A stretch of DNA of 64,000 bases, from contig CM060856.1 in NCBI GenBank assembly GCA_030737835.1, positions 16,781,116-16,845,115 on the forward strand, read 5' to 3'. A program made the position numbers and the translations under genes. Position 1 is the stretch's first letter, and each line of letters begins with the position of its first letter. The DNA comes from Acorus gramineus. Taxonomy: Eukaryota > Streptophyta > Magnoliopsida > Acorales > Acoraceae. This document shows positions 33,877 through 47,939 of the stretch, in pieces. The notes beneath the pieces were generated by a model. The model had not been told where the DNA came from. It did no database searches and worked only from the letters and a program-made list of their open reading frames with translations.

Positions 33877-36800
33877 GGGAAGAGGACCGCGTTCTTCACG
33901 TTGAACCCGATGACGTGATCATGTGGACCTTTGGTTAGGTCTCTTCTCTCTTCAGTGGTATCCACCAACTGACCTGACCGAGTAGGGTCCCAAATCCGTC
34001 GCTGGAGTGCACAAAATCAAAATTTTACTTATCATACTCATAACACAATGAAAGATGTTGACAGTTCATCAAACTTGTGTGTATGTAGAGGAATTTATTC
34101 TTGAATAAAGTTAGGGACAACCCTATGTGTGGTCCTCACGTGCTTTTTATTTGGTGGAAGTGTATGATTCATGTTATGGAATATGTACCTTCACAATAGA
34201 TGAAGTGTGTTCTCCAATGAACTGAATCAATCACGAAAAAAAAGCATAAAATTACTTGCATGCTTCATCTAACAAAAATACACATCATCAGCGAAATGGG
34301 ACTTCAAGCAGGGGCGCTGTGTATAACAACACCCTTTATTGTTTACTTAAAAAAGTTTTAATATCACAAGAACCATGGTTGCATGGGGGCACATAATCAA
34401 TATAAAGGACGTCAAGCATGCTAAGGTATCATTATGAATTTTACCTGAAATTCTCCATAATCAACAACACCATTGCCATCTTCATCTGCTTGACTCCAAA
34501 GGTCTGTTGTCTCCTCAGCACTCAGACCATCAGGATGGCCAGTCAAGCCTAACTGTATCGACAATTACTGTTATAGATACATCCCAATTATGAAATCACT
34601 TCCGATGTCATTCCATATGAAATGAAAAAGTACCTGACAAAGGGCCTGACAGAAACTGGTATATGTGATATAATCACCAGGGCTGTCAGCTTTAAGAAAT
34701 GCAAATGCATCATTTTCCGAAAGGGAAGCTTGTCGTAGCATATACTGCAATCGGATGATCTCAACCATCAAAAGTGGAAATGATAATAACCAGAAGATCC
34801 ATGCTTCCCCAGGTAATGAATATGAATGGAATGCCTAGGGACTGATTTTTCACAGGGAAGATACCAGGATTTAGATGAAATTGTTTTCAATTAAACTATC
34901 CATATAATTGTCATGGGGGAGAACATCCTTCTCTTCAACTATAGTCTATAGCTTAAGGAGCATTACCATCTAGAATTCAGAAACATCTATATTTACCCCA
35001 AATTAAAGGCCTTTTTCCCTTGTGCATCAAGAAGTCGAAATTACAGGACATAAGAAAACAAAGGACCAACTAACATCTAGAATAGCAAAACTCATCAATA
35101 TCCAAATTTATACGCATAAAAAAGTAATACAGTTGCAATTCAATACCTTGATAATACCAAAGACAGTTTCGTTCCAACTAGTCTTCAATGGCTTCCGGTA
35201 TTTGTTGGGATTAAGAAGCCATATAAAGTCTACACCACATATGTTCCCACGATGGTTGCGATGGCTAACCCACTGCAGGTGGGAACGATAAAGTATGTAA
35301 GCAAAGATGAGGGACAGAAGAACTTATTGAGTATTTCACCACAAACCTAAAGAACATAACCTTGTGTGCATCTGCATCACTGTCGGTATACTGATGAGCA
35401 GTGTCATATGACGACATGAAACCCTGAGACCGCAAAAATTTATAGACATGTCCGCGTTTGCTTCCATTCCAGTCCCTGTCGCAGGAAAGTATACAAAAAT
35501 ATTTACTTAAACAGTTGGGTATATATTAGTAAAAAAGAACAGGTATAACATTGAGAGAGAGACTCACCCACATAATATGATAGGCATGTGACAGAGGTTA
35601 TGTTCTTTCTGATAAGATTCGACATATTGAAGGATCTTGTACACCTATCATTAAGTGACCATATATTCCATGTTATGGAGCAATGATAGACAGGGCTATA
35701 ATTATATAAGGGAAACATCCATTAAACAACCTGGTGTAGTCGGGCAATGCAAAAGCTAGAGTTATGAGGAAATAACAAATGGGTATTCACAATGAGAATT
35801 TGTTGCTGAATGTTGCTGTTTCGGCTCTGCCCAAAAGGAGAAAGTGATTCAACATGTAGAAGCTGGGCGACACGATCTCCAGAGTCATTAAAGAGCAGAT
35901 CCCTATAGTTAAGAACCCTAAAGTATTCCTTATGCACAGCGGTCAATAAACCTGTACAACAGGACTAATATGAATGGAAACCAACAGCAGATACTTAGGA
36001 AAGCAACATAAGAGATATGAAAGAATTATGGTCATAGTTCCATAATAATTATATTAATATTTCAACTTCTTGTCTGATGATAAATAATTGACAACATAGG
36101 ACTTAATGTTTGTTGATTGGCAAAAGTCTAACAACGTACCAGTTCAGAACAGATAAGAAAAACCTCATTCAAATCATGAGAAAGGATGCATTTACAAATT
36201 TATATTCTAGACAGTTCGACATTTGGTAGGACAACCATTTGTTGCGGGGGAAATTCACACAACAAAATCAAGCATGAACCACTGACACAAAGTCAATGAT
36301 ACAGGGCCCAACTATAATTCACTTAAGTTACACCAATATGATAGGTGAGAAGCTACTTGGATTTGAATCATAGAAATCAGATAAGGTTGGTCATCTATGA
36401 CATCCACAAAACCTGAGAAATGAAGCAACCCAATTTTAAGAAGATAAATATGATGATGTATAATGTAAACTTCTCAGTATTCCATGGTCTATCCAGCTGT
36501 CACCAAATGATTCCCCTTTTAGATTGTGACATTGAAACCATAAAAAAAACAACCACCACAAATTATGAAGAGATAAAATGGATACAGGGATTGCCAATCA
36601 TTCGATCTCGATAAGTCAGAAAGCCAAATCTCCAAAAATTTGCACTTCAAGACAAACAACTAAATAGAGGCAACATTGCAACCCAATGTGACTTTGTAAA
36701 GCATCTGACGAACACATGTATTAAATGGTGCAACTTCAAAAATGATCAATTGGAATCATAGTCACAAAGTACTACAAAAAAAAAAAAAGTTCAAATGTTT

Positions 36801-37801
36801 GGAAAAATTTGGTTGTTTAAAATCTCCCATACCTATTGATTGGACATACTTTTTGTTCATTGAACTATGCATTTAATACCTTCAAAATCCAGGTATCCAT
36901 TTAGTTTGAAATTTTGATGGTTTGCCATGTTTTTCAAATTAAAAAATAAACCCAATTTTAGAATCGTTTCCATCATACCCAACATAGATGTTTTTGCGTG
37001 TTTGTATACAAACTTTGTGACGATGATAGGGATTCATGGCCAAAACTCTGTACTTTCAGATTCCAAACTTCTACCAACAAAACCATTAGAAGAACTGATA
37101 AAAGGTCAAGCTTCAAAGGGAATAAAGATTACCGTCTCCCCGATTGTTTGTCCTCGCGAGCTTAAAAATAATATAACCAGCGTCTCCGAGCCTCCTCTCA
37201 TACATATTAACGAACTCTTCATTTCCCACCCACACCTCCTAAGCAAATTAAAACAAAGCAAAACCGTCAAACAAAGCACTAATTCCAATGTGAATCGCAC
37301 GGAATTGGAGATGACCGAACAAACCCGACCCACCTGGAGGCAGATGATCGATGACCGCTCGTAGAGCAACCGGTCTAATATGCTCTGGTTCCTGCTGAGC
37401 CAATACGCCCTGTTTTCGCTCTCCCGACAACTCTGCGACCAAAATCGATCAAAACCCATCAAAGGAAAAGCTAATTCATTAAAACTTCTTTAAAAGAAAT
37501 GCCAATCCAAAGAGAACCCAATAATGGAAATTTGAATTCAGCTAGAACCCATTAACACCTCTGCGACGAAAACCATTTTTAACTGAAATCGACCAAACCC
37601 CATTAACGGAAAAGCAAATTAACCAAAACCCAATAGAAGAAATGCCAATGCAACGAGAACCCATTAAATGAAATGCGAATTCAATGAGAACCCATTAAAG
37701 CAAAGATGACAAATTTTGAAGACCTCTTTGTTGTTGAGCCTCTTATAAATGGGAGCCAGGATGTTGAAGGTAGTGCAGGTCACGCAGGGCTCGTTCGTCA
37801 T
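33861..37801 (-). CDS. EEP-family (endonuclease/exonuclease/phosphatase) protein with EF-hand, 3'-truncated
   Basis: Ten exons on the minus strand: 37724-37801, 37334-37432, 37133-37238, 35731-35951, 35568-35644, 35361-35475, 35147-35272, 34634-34744, 34445-34552, 33861-34001. All are GT..AG and join to 393 residues. The start reads TNEPCVTCTTFNILAPIYKR. Visible EEP residues are the catalytic Glu60 in LQEVW, VNTHLLFPH, GDWNGSKRG (194-202) and GNICGVDFIW. Residues 334-345 are a canonical EF-hand loop, DEDGNGVVDYGE. It matches plant calcium-binding EEP proteins such as Arabidopsis At1g02270, predicted Mg-dependent phosphodiesterases that may respond to calcium. Those are about 90 residues longer and end with a WPENY..SDHA catalytic segment. 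Here the frame stops at ...NAVLFPYLLS, where copia sequence begins, so the last catalytic motif is missing and activity is doubtful. Confidence 0.9.
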
Positions 37802-40800
37802 CAAAGCTAAGGTGGGTCTCTCACTCTCTCTCCAAAAAATAGGGCCTTTTGAACCTATAAAAGGATGAACGACGAAAGCATTGATTTATTGAGAGATTTG
37901 GTGGTTCTCCATTGGCGGGTCAATTCAGATTAAATTAAAAACAGACAGAGAGAGAATCTGATGTTTCGCGAAGGAGCGAGCATGATCAGAAGAGGATCAC
38001 ATTCTGTTTCAAGAACAATAATTAAAGTGTTTTTTTATATGGTTGATTTTTTATTTTTTTTTTGAAAGATTGAATTGATCAAATATATTTTTTATAAGAC
38101 AGCAAAATAAAGCCAACGAAAGCGACGTTGGGAACACCTAACTTTCTGGACATCAGGGTTTATGTTTTAAAAGTGACCCCTGAAATATTTAACATTTAGC
38201 AAATCAAACCATAATGCACCCAATTAAGAATTATCATTATTATTTTTTTAAAAAGACTTTGTGTTTATAAAATTTTGGTGTTAACATTAATCTATGGATC
38301 CTAGTTCAGAATACTGCTCTACTTGTATATGGAAAAGCAAAAAGCATATTCAGCATTAAACTCTAGTAATCATTTTCTCTCCTTATATTTATAGCTTAAT
38401 CAAATTTAAATTTAAGTAAAAACCATTCAAAAATCTCTCAGATCATTTATCCACACTAATTTCAAATTAAATTTTTATTCAAATTTTACTTAAATTAAAA
38501 GAGACTCAAACATTTACTCAAATTTTTAAAAGTTATTTTTTTCTCAATTCCATATTTTTTTTAAAATTAAAAGATTTGAGTAAATTATAAAGTAATGGAT
38601 GAAGACACACCATATCAAATAAAGATTTAACTCAATTTTAGTGAAATTTAAGTAGATGCTTGAGGAAGGGGAGATGGCCTTACATCATCTTCTCAAACAA
38701 TGTGGGGCTATCTTAATAATTAGCATGGTAATTGTTTATCATATGACTTGGATATATGTGGTTGGTGGAAGTCAGCTATAACACCAGAAAACATAAACAC
38801 CATACGAGAAAGCACATGTTTATGTGATTTGGTTTAAATCAACATCCATGATTAATTATGAGAGCATCTACTATAATATATGTGAGATGCAAGATAATAT
38901 TTCTGTCTTGGGATATCCTAAACCCTCTACCCTTAAACCTCTACCCCTCTAATCCTTCATTTGGATCTCTTGATAATATTTCTGTCGTGGTATATCCTTA
39001 CAAATATTTATAGATAAATATCCTAACAATTTCTAACCAATCTCTTAATAAAATGATACAACTAATCTTGTAAGATCTTCTGTAAATTTTATCTAAACAA
39101 CTAAGATCAAATATTAAATTATTTGAATTCTGTAACAAATTTGGATAGCAAACATCTACCCTTTTTTTTTATAAAAAAAATCAAATATTAAACAATTAAA
39201 TCAATTAGTTGTTCAATGCTTTGTAGCTTAAATTTACAGATTATAGATAATAACTTATAGATTATAGATTTTAAATTTTTTTATAGGTAGTAGACATGTT
39301 TGTTATAATTGTTTAAAAGTATAATATAAGCAGTAGTGAATGTTTGTTTAATAAGTTGTAAAATAGTTTTTTTTGTTGTATAATTGTCAAAAATACCCCT
39401 ATCACCTATAAAAGTGAAAATTTGATTTATATTTGATAAATAAGTTGGTTTTGACATATAAAATTAATTTTACAAATATTGAAAAAATATTTACTTAACA
39501 TAAATAATATTTCAAACTACTACAATATTTTTTAAATATTACATTCTAGAATTTTAATAAATTGACTGAAAAATGGAATTATAAAAAAAATTTGATATTG
39601 TATTATTTGTAATAATAAAAAAAATTGAAGATAAAAGGAGGTTTGGTGATTTTTGGTTTAATATTAAAAAATAGATATTTAAATGCATGAGTGTCCAAAA
39701 TAAAAAAAATTTAAAGCATTTATAAATTATAATCTCAAAAGCTCTGCTGGATAAAGGCCCTCCGGAACCCAATTCAACTGCCTAGAAGAAGCTTCCTATT
39801 CTGGCAAGCTGCACTTAATCGATTCCTTACATTGTTGTGCCTTTTTAGCTGCCAATTGGTGACATTAGACACTTGTGAGTTGTGTACATCTGGACATGAC
39901 TTTTTCTTAGCTTACAGATTATGACTTTTTTATGCTGTTTTTAGCTTGAATAAGCTTCAATAAGTTTAAACAAACATACAACAACTGTTTATTTTAAGCT
40001 AAAAGCTATAATATCTAGTTTATTAATTTTAACAAACATGTACTATTCATCATAATCACCCATTAGGGTCTAAGACCATCTATTTATGGCCCTTAACTAC
40101 CAAAAACATATTTTATTCCTGGTTTATTGGGAATTTTTTGTTTTGTTTGTAAATTTTTGTTTTATTTTTAAATATCCATTTATTTCTTTTACATATTTTT
40201 AATTAATATTTTTATTTACTTATTGTTTTCTATTTTATAAGAAATTTATTTTTTTACTATTACAAATAAGAAAATATTGGGCCATGTTTTATTTTATTTT
40301 TTTATATTTTTATTTGTGTTATTTTTTGTTTCAATAATTTTTAAAATATATGTACTAGTTTTATGGTTTAAAATTTTATTGGAATTTATTTTCATTATTT
40401 TCACTTGCATAAAAAAATAAATGTTATATTAAAAGGTGTTCAAAATATTTTTATTAATAGTAACCACAATAAAAACAAATGATGATGTGACATGAACACC
40501 ACCATTCATTCATATTAAAAAAATAAATTTGATAAATATCTCACATTATCTTTTTATTTTTTTTTATTAAGGGTAAGAATGAAACAAACTTGAAAAACTT
40601 AAACACTTCCCATTAGTATATAGATAGATATGTTGGGGTCTTTGGGAATAGTCTCACATTAAAAAAAAAAAAAAAAAATTCTTTTATATAATGGCCCATT
40701 CATAAAGTGGTGTCTAGAAAAAATACAAGGGAAAGTGATCCACATACAAGTATGTGCCACACATACGACGTTGGGGGCATTTAAAGATATATATTCAAGA

Positions 40801-42868
40801 TATAATCTTTATGTATATTTGTGTATCTCTTCTTTCTCTTTTTTTATTTGAATTATTTTATATTTATCTTAGATTTTAGATTTTTTATAATATTCAATAT
40901 TTTATGTTTAATGTCAGTCATCATTTCAAGCTAATAAGAAGCGACTTAGGGAGCGTTTGGACGTGTGTTTAAGAATATTATGAGTTTGTAAAAATCTAAT
41001 TATTTTTAATCTGTTATTAAACAGTAAAATAAGCGGTAAACTTAATTAAAAGCTCCAAACATATTATAGTCATACAACATGAATTACAACAAGCGATTTA
41101 AAACATCCATAATAATGACTAAGTGTAATATTTTTTTAAATTTATAAGAATGATTAAGTGTAATATTTTTTTTAATTTTATCTTCCGAAATGGAGCTTGA
41201 TAGACAGAATCAACATCCATAATAAAAAGAATATATTCTGAATCAACAAGTTTGGTTTTCTCTTTCTATTTTTTTTTTTTATTCTCTCACACAATTTTCT
41301 GTGTTTGCTTAATCAGGACCCACTTGAAAGATTGGGTGATATTTACATTTGACAATTCCATATCAATTTTTTGTGTGGTCTTAATTTACCGTACTTTTAA
41401 GTTGATATGCTACACTAAAATAATTAAAAATTATTTTCAGTGCCAGGCTGTCAGCCTATGATTTATGGATCCAATTTTCATTGGGTTTGACATGTATGAA
41501 TTATTCACGTTTCTATGACTATTGTGGAAGAAAAAATTCTTCGGATGTGCAACACGTGTCAACAATTAGTGAAGGAGTCAAAATAAGAACTACTTAAAAC
41601 TGAAGACAAAGGACCAAATCAACATCTAAGTATTGAAATTGTCCGAGCTAGGAGACCAAATCGTCTGATTATTAAAGATGTTTTGAGGGGACCAAGTCAT
41701 CCGAGGACTGAACATGTCCAAGGGCGAGCACCTGTCCCTGGTTGTTCGAGGACAAAACATACCAGACTAATTCTATAGGAATTTGAGTTTTAAAATCGAT
41801 TTTGCAGGAAACTCATCCTCTTTAGTTTTTTAAAATCGCAGCTTTTGAGAACTATTTGCCTGAAATCTATTTACAGTAAAACTGTTTGATTGCACGATTG
41901 CAGAAGTGATTTTCTGCAATCGCAAAAGCTGTAAAATTACGCAATCAAACGCATTAAACAAGTTAAAAAATAAGCATATCTGCTTTGATCATCATAGGCT
42001 ATCACGAGACAAAAAAATTGAGAACAGGCCACAAGTTACATAGTAAAATATCGCAAGAGGTTTTGTCCAAACTAAAATAATTACTGAGCACATTTGACCA
42101 AGTCAAACAAAACGAAGCCCAGAGGAATATCACATGGTAGATATAGAAGTTGTCATGTCGAGGATTTCACCACGTCAACAAAATGTCCCCCTACAAAATC
42201 TGATACATGGATTCTCTCAAGAATTCTTGATTTCTTACATTTGAGAAATCTTTTTGAGAATTTATGTGACAGGCAGCACGCAAACTGATGTCAAAGGCTG
42301 ATTAAATTGACGACCATTCTTCACATTGATCTCCACTAAAAATTCTTTGCGGATCTACTTCGAACCTCAACTATACAATCTGAACCGCTTTCCAAAGGAT
42401 TCTTCTCTTCGAACTATCAATGACAAGTTCATGGAAACTAGAAAACATCATTCAGCAGAAGATTGCACAGTGCTTTGACAATAAAATATAGCTAACTAAA
42501 CCACCAGGGTAATGTAACATATCTAGACTTTAATCATATATATCTAGACTTCAATGTTGAAAACCTATATCTATTACGTAATTGTTTTATTTTGTCATGT
42601 TCTAATAACGTCAAAGACAATCTTACTAGTCTTCTTTTTATACTCTATATATGCTCTTATATTTTATAATACATGATTCATATAATGAAACATAAAATAC
42701 ATACTTTAATGAATTATATAAATATATACTCATTTAACACAAAAAAAATCCTGCATGTTTCATCTAATTATGAAACATGGATCAATGTTGTGAAGCATGA
42801 GCCTACTATTGCATGGAGCTTGGTCCAATCCATTCCAAACGATCAATTAAAGTCAGTTGTAAAAAGCT
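37802..42868. other. AT-rich intergenic DNA with decayed repeats
   Basis: 38750-39140 resembles a decayed LTR related to the 5-8 kb element (GTGATTTGGTTTAAATCAAC near 38828, and TATTTATAGATAAATATCC). 40630-40770 reads like part of another LTR (TGTTGGGGTCTTTGGGAATAG). 41760-41960 has CAATCGCAAAAGC-type MITE sequence. No coding region with motifs was found. Confidence 0.5.
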
Positions 42869-42873
42869 AAAGC

Positions 42874-43546
42874 TGTTGTAAACTAAGGCCCCGTTTGGTT
42901 GCGCGATTCGGCGCGCTTTTGCTTTTTGAAAAGCTGAAAAGCTAAAAGCGTGCAGCCAAACGGGGTAGCTTTTTACAGAATCGGAAGCTGGATTCCTTTT
43001 AATTTTTCCCTCGAAATCTGTGTTTTAAAAAGCTCAGAAACAACGCTTTTTTATCGGAATCGATTTTTTGAATTGAAAAGCAACTTTCTCTGCCAAACAT
43101 TAAACTCCTTTCAAATATTGATTCCTGATTTTAAAAAAAGCATTCTAAAAAAGTCAACGTCTAAAATTATTTTAAAAAGCAGCTTTATTCCAAAAGCTAC
43201 TTTTCAATCTGTGTTTCCAAACGGACCCTAAGTAGAATATGATATATAAGAGTATATAAACAAAGCACACAAGTATATAGAGAAGAGAAGTAGAGAGAGA
43301 TTCTTATTCAATATTTGTTGATTGAATACAAGAGAGAACCCCTCTATTTATAGGGTGCATAGAGGAATCCCAAAGGTGGAGAGTTACAAGTCTATAGAGG
43401 TGAGGGGGAGATAGTGGGGCAATAATGGGAGTGTTATGGAATAGAAGAGTGGGGAGGTTATGGAGTTGAAGAGTGGGAGGTTATGGAGTTGAAGAGTGGG
43501 AGGTTATGGGTTAGAGAAGTGGTGGTTATCCACCATATTCACAACA
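42874..43546 (-). repeat. 3' LTR of the copia element, with nested MITE
   Basis: Matches 48845-49151 apart from a 342-bp MITE plus its TAA duplication and one extra copy of a roughly 22-bp GAGGTTATGGAGTTGAAGAG unit. Confidence 0.92.
42887..43228. mobile_element. 342-bp PIF/Harbinger-type MITE
   Basis: Ends GGCCCCGTTTGG and, inverted, GGGTCCGTTTGG, with TAA at 42884-42886 and 43229-43231. The 5' LTR has the unfilled site (ACTAAATAGAAT). The interior is AT-rich with AAAGC/GCTTTT words. The ORF over it is not a gene. Confidence 0.9.
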
Positions 43547-43555
43547 CTCCCCCTT
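43547..43555 (-). other. Polypurine tract of the copia element
   Basis: Minus-strand AAGGGGGAG directly before the 3' LTR, the start site of plus-strand DNA synthesis. Confidence 0.85.
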
Positions 43556-43797
43556 GGATGACCACCACGCTAAGAAAATTGCCTCATTAAAACCTTGCTT
43601 GGAAAACCCAATGGGAAAAAACCAAAGCGAAGGAAAAAGAGTACAATGTAACTTAATCGTATAATAGTGTATGCGTTTGACACTGCCTCATTAAAACCTT
43701 GCCAGGAAAACCCAATGGGACAAAACCTAGGCGAAGGAAAAAGAGTACAGTTCGCAAAATGTCATCAAAAATTACTCCCCCTCATAAGTACAAGATT

Positions 43798-44427
43798 TCA
43801 AGAATTTTGGTCGCAAACTCGTCGCATCCCGATTTCATACACCAGCTTCTTGAATGTTGATGTCGACAAAGCTTTAGTAAACAAATCTGCAAGATTGTCC
43901 TTTGACTGAATTTGTTGAACATCAATTTCATGTCTCTGCTGGAGCTCATGAGTGTAAAAGAATTTTGGAGAAATATGCTTTGTTCTATCACCCTTGATAT
44001 ATCCCCCTTTGATTTGAGCAATGCATGCTGCATTGTCTTCATATATAGTTGTTGGAACATCTGTAATGAGAGATAGTCCGCATGCAGTACGAATATGATG
44101 AACCAAAGACCTTATCCACACGCATTCCCGGCTTGCTTCGTGGAGTGCAAGAATCTCAGAGTGGTTAGAAGACGTGGCGACCAAAGTCTGTTTCGTAGAT
44201 CGCCAAGAGATTGCTGTGCCACCGCAAGTGAATACATAGCCTGTTTGTGAGCGAGCCTTGTGAGGATCTGAAAGATATCCTGAATCTGCATAACCCTTTA
44301 GTTGTGCACCATTATTGGAATCCTTTGCATAGAATAGACCCATGTCTGACGTTCCACGAAGATAACGAAAAATGTGCTTCACACCATTCCAATGCCTTCG
44401 AGTTGGTGCAGAGCTAAATCTGGCCAA
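43798..44427 (-). pseudogene. Copia RNase H region
   Basis: 209 codons with the copia RNase H landmarks: GYADSGYLSDPHKARSQTGY, the ISWRSTKQTLVATSSNHSE core, EDNAACIAQIKGG and RTKHI. It overlaps the end of the reverse transcriptase frame by about 50 bp in another frame, so pol is frameshifted here. The tail, DNLADLFTKALSTSTFKKLV, is typical for the family. Confidence 0.9.
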
Positions 44428-45680
44428 TAAATTAACTGAAAATGCAATGTCAGGTCTAGTGCATTGGCCAAATATAATAAGGCACCAATTGCACTAAGAT
44501 ATGGTACTTCAGGACCAAGAAGATTTTCAGTATCTTCTTTTGGACGAAAAGGGTCCTTCTTTGGGTCAAGTAACCTTACTACCATTGGAGTACTTAATGG
44601 ATGACATTTGTCCATATTAAAACGCTTCAGGATTTTTTCAACATATGTTGTTTGATGAACAAGTATCCCATTTGAACTTTGCTCAATTTGCAAGCCGAGA
44701 CAATATCTTGTTTTTCCAAGATCTTTCATTTCAAACTCCTTTTTCAGATATTCGGAAGCCTTTTCGAGCTCTTCAGGAGTCCCAATTAGATTAATATCAT
44801 CAACATATACTGCAATAATGGTAAATCCGAGTTCCGTTTTCTTAATAAATACACAGGGGCATATTGGATCATTGACATATCCTTCTTTTATTAAGTACTC
44901 ACTAAGACGGTTATACCACATTCGTCCAGATTGCTTTAACCCATACAAGGATCGTCTTAGCTTGATTGAGTACATGTTTCGTGGTTTTGCTTCAGGCAAT
45001 TTTAGTCCTTCAGGAACTTTCATATAAATGTCGGTATCTAATTTTCCATATAAATATGCAGTAACCACATCCATTAGCTGCATGTCAAGTCCTTCTGAGA
45101 CTACAAGACTAATTAAATACCGAAATGTGATTGTGTCCATCACAGGAGAATATGTCTCTTCAAAATCTATCCCAGGTCTCTGCAGGAAACCCTGTGCCAC
45201 AAGACGAGCTTTGTATCTAACAATCTCGTTTCTTTCATTTCGTTTTCTCGCAAACACCCATTTACATCCTACTGGTTTAACACCTTCAGGGGTTAGGACT
45301 ACTGGTCCAAATACTTGGTGTTTTGCAAGTGAATCCAATTCTGTTTGAATAGCAGCTTTCCATTGTGGCCAACAATTTTTTCGTCTGCATTCATCCACTG
45401 AACGTGGTTCTAAATCATTATCTGAAATGATTTCTGTAGCTACTGCAAATGAGAATATATCATCAACAAGCACTTGCTTTCGATCCCACAATATTTGTGA
45501 ATTTGCATAATTTATGGAAATTTCTTCATTTCCATGTACTTGTTCTTCATGCACGGGCGTCACTTCAGGGACGTCAGTCTCTTCAGGGACTTGTGTCACT
45601 TCAGGGACTTCTTCCTCTGTAGGAGTTATTATTGTGGGTCTTTCAAGTGTTTCATACTCTTCTAGAGAATTATTCTTCAT
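44379..45680 (-). pseudogene. Copia reverse transcriptase region
   Basis: 433 codons. The RVT_2 domain starts near residue 105 (WPQWKAAIQTELDSL), with KARLVAQGFLQRPGIDFEET, the SLYGLKQSGRMWYNRL block and the catalytic YVDD at 292-295. The N-terminal part has TPTEEEVPEVTQVPEE-like tandem wording from the integrase-RT linker. It is out of frame with the upstream integrase frame (shift between 45680 and 45760) and runs off frame at the end. Confidence 0.92.
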
Positions 45681-45756
45681 TGTTTTTCTCCTTCGGGGAG
45701 CTGAATCTTTTGAGCCTATAGGTCTTCCACGCTTCAGGCGTGTTTTTGTTGATTCA

Positions 45757-47490
45757 TTAGCTGGTCATAATAGTTTTTCCTATTGGAACATTAATTCGAG
45801 CTGGAGTATTAGCAGCTGGAATATGTGATTTCATCACTTTTGCTGCATCATTGAATGCATCTGGCAATTGATGCGCAATTCTTTGAAGATGGGTGATTCT
45901 TTGCACTTCAGTTTCACATTGATTAGTGCGAGGATCAAGATGAGACAAAGATGGAGTTTTCCATGTAAGTTCACGTCGTTCTTCTGGCGACGGATTTTCT
46001 CCCCCTAACGACGGGAATATTGTCTCATCAAAATGACAATCCGCAAATCGAGCGGTAAAAACATCCCCTGTCAATGGTTCAAGATATCTTATAATAGAAG
46101 GAGAATCAAAGCCTACATAAATTCCCAATCGACGTTGAGGGCCCATTTTAGTTCGTTGTGTAGGGGCAATAGGAACTTGTACAGCACAACCAAAAATTCG
46201 AAGATGTGAAATATTTGGTTGATGACCCAGTACGAGCTGTAAAGGGGAATATTGATGATAAGCAGTTGGCCGAAGGCGAACTAATGCTGCTGCATGCAAT
46301 ATAGCATGACCCCAAGCTGAAACGGGTAATTTTGTCCTCAAAAGCATAGGACGTGCAATTAGCTGAAGATGCTTAATAAATGATTCAGCTAATCCATTTT
46401 GGGTGTGCACATGAGCAACAGGGTGTTCAACATCGATGCCATGCGACATACAATAGTCGTTAAAAGTTTTCGATGTGAATTCACCAGCTCCATCAAGACG
46501 TATTGACTTTATAGGATAATCCGAAAAATGAGACTGTAATCGGATTATCTGAGCAAGTAGTCTTGCAAATGCAGCATTCCGAGTGGATAATAGACAAACA
46601 TGCGACCATCTAGCAGATGCGTCTATCAATACCATAAAATACTTGAATGGTCCACATGGGGGGTGGATTGGGCCACATATATCCCCTTGGATTCTTTGCA
46701 AAAATGTTGGTGACTCAACATTGACTTTTGTAGGGGATGGTCTAACTATCAATTTTCCTTGTGAGCACGAAGTGCATTGATAGTGATTAGGTAAAAGAAT
46801 CTTCTGGTTCTTTAACGAATGCCCAAATGAATTATCAATTATTCGACGCATCATTGTAGATCCTGGATGCCCGAGACGATCATGCCAAAGTGTAAAAATA
46901 TCTGAATCATAGAACTTCTGGTTCATTACAGCATATGATTCGATTGTTTTTATGGTTGTATAATACAACCCAGATGAGAAAGCATGAAGTTTCTCTAATA
47001 CATGTTTTTGGCCTGAAACAATTGAAGTAATGCATAAATACTCCATATTGTTTTCATTGATAGTCTCAATATGATATCCATTAAGACGGATATCCTTAAA
47101 ACTTAGCAGATTTCTTCTGGATCTTGCTGAATATAATGCATCATTAATACAAAATTTTGTACCTCCTGGTAATATTATATTTGCTCTTCCGGAGCCTTCA
47201 ATTAATTTCGTAGTACCAGAAATGGTATTAACATTTGCATTGATTAATGTCAATGTCGAGAAATATTGTTTATTTCGTAGGATCGTATGTGTTGTAGCGC
47301 TGTCTGCTAGACAAATGTCACCAACCATAGCCATTCTTGTAAAAAAAAAAAATGAAATAAATAAGATAAATATAAAAATAAGAAAAATGGATTTTAGATA
47401 ACAAAGAAAAATTATAATTATAAAAATTATAAAAGTCTGATCGTACATCAGGTACGTGACCATATTTTTAAAGCACCAAATACATAACAA
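45757..47490 (-). pseudogene. Copia protease-integrase region
   Basis: 577-codon frame; the first roughly 55 residues are AT-rich non-element-like sequence, and homology begins near DICLADSATTHTI, the aspartic protease motif. Then come GAG-pre-integrase wording, the zinc-binding LWHDRLGHPG...CTSCSQGK of integrase, and the catalytic D, D, E in GDICGPI, LDGAGEFTS and NGLAESF. It ends in the linker at GKTIMTS, just before the frameshift into the reverse transcriptase part. Confidence 0.92.
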
Positions 47491-47939
47491 TCATTTTCCT
47501 TGTGTTAGGGGTTTGTTCTGCAACCCTTTTCCCTTCAATTATGCTTTTGTTTAATAGCAAATCACTTCTAGTGATTTGAGATATTTTACAAACTTTATGA
47601 TTGTTGTGCTTTCTCAACTATATAAATCATGATCTCATCATTCATGACCACAACTTCCATGGCGAACATAAAATAAAATGCATTTACTTCGGGTAATGAT
47701 GCTATGCCATTGAGTTGAGTTATATGATATTTTAAAAAAATCGTTGTTCGGCAACGAGAATATATAAAATTGATGCTCTCAATATTGCTACAACTGGAGC
47801 ATATTTGAGGCATAATGGCCGGTGGACCTTTGTCAATGAGGTATTAATCTTTAAATCCTCTTCATTATGATGATGATGATTGTGAAATCTAATCATAATT
47901 TACATGTTCCTGCTGGGATACATGTATCTTTTTTTTTAT

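Noticed and set aside
42950..43231. 93-codon ORF in the copia 3' LTR
   Set aside because: It lies within the 342-bp MITE and ends at its border.
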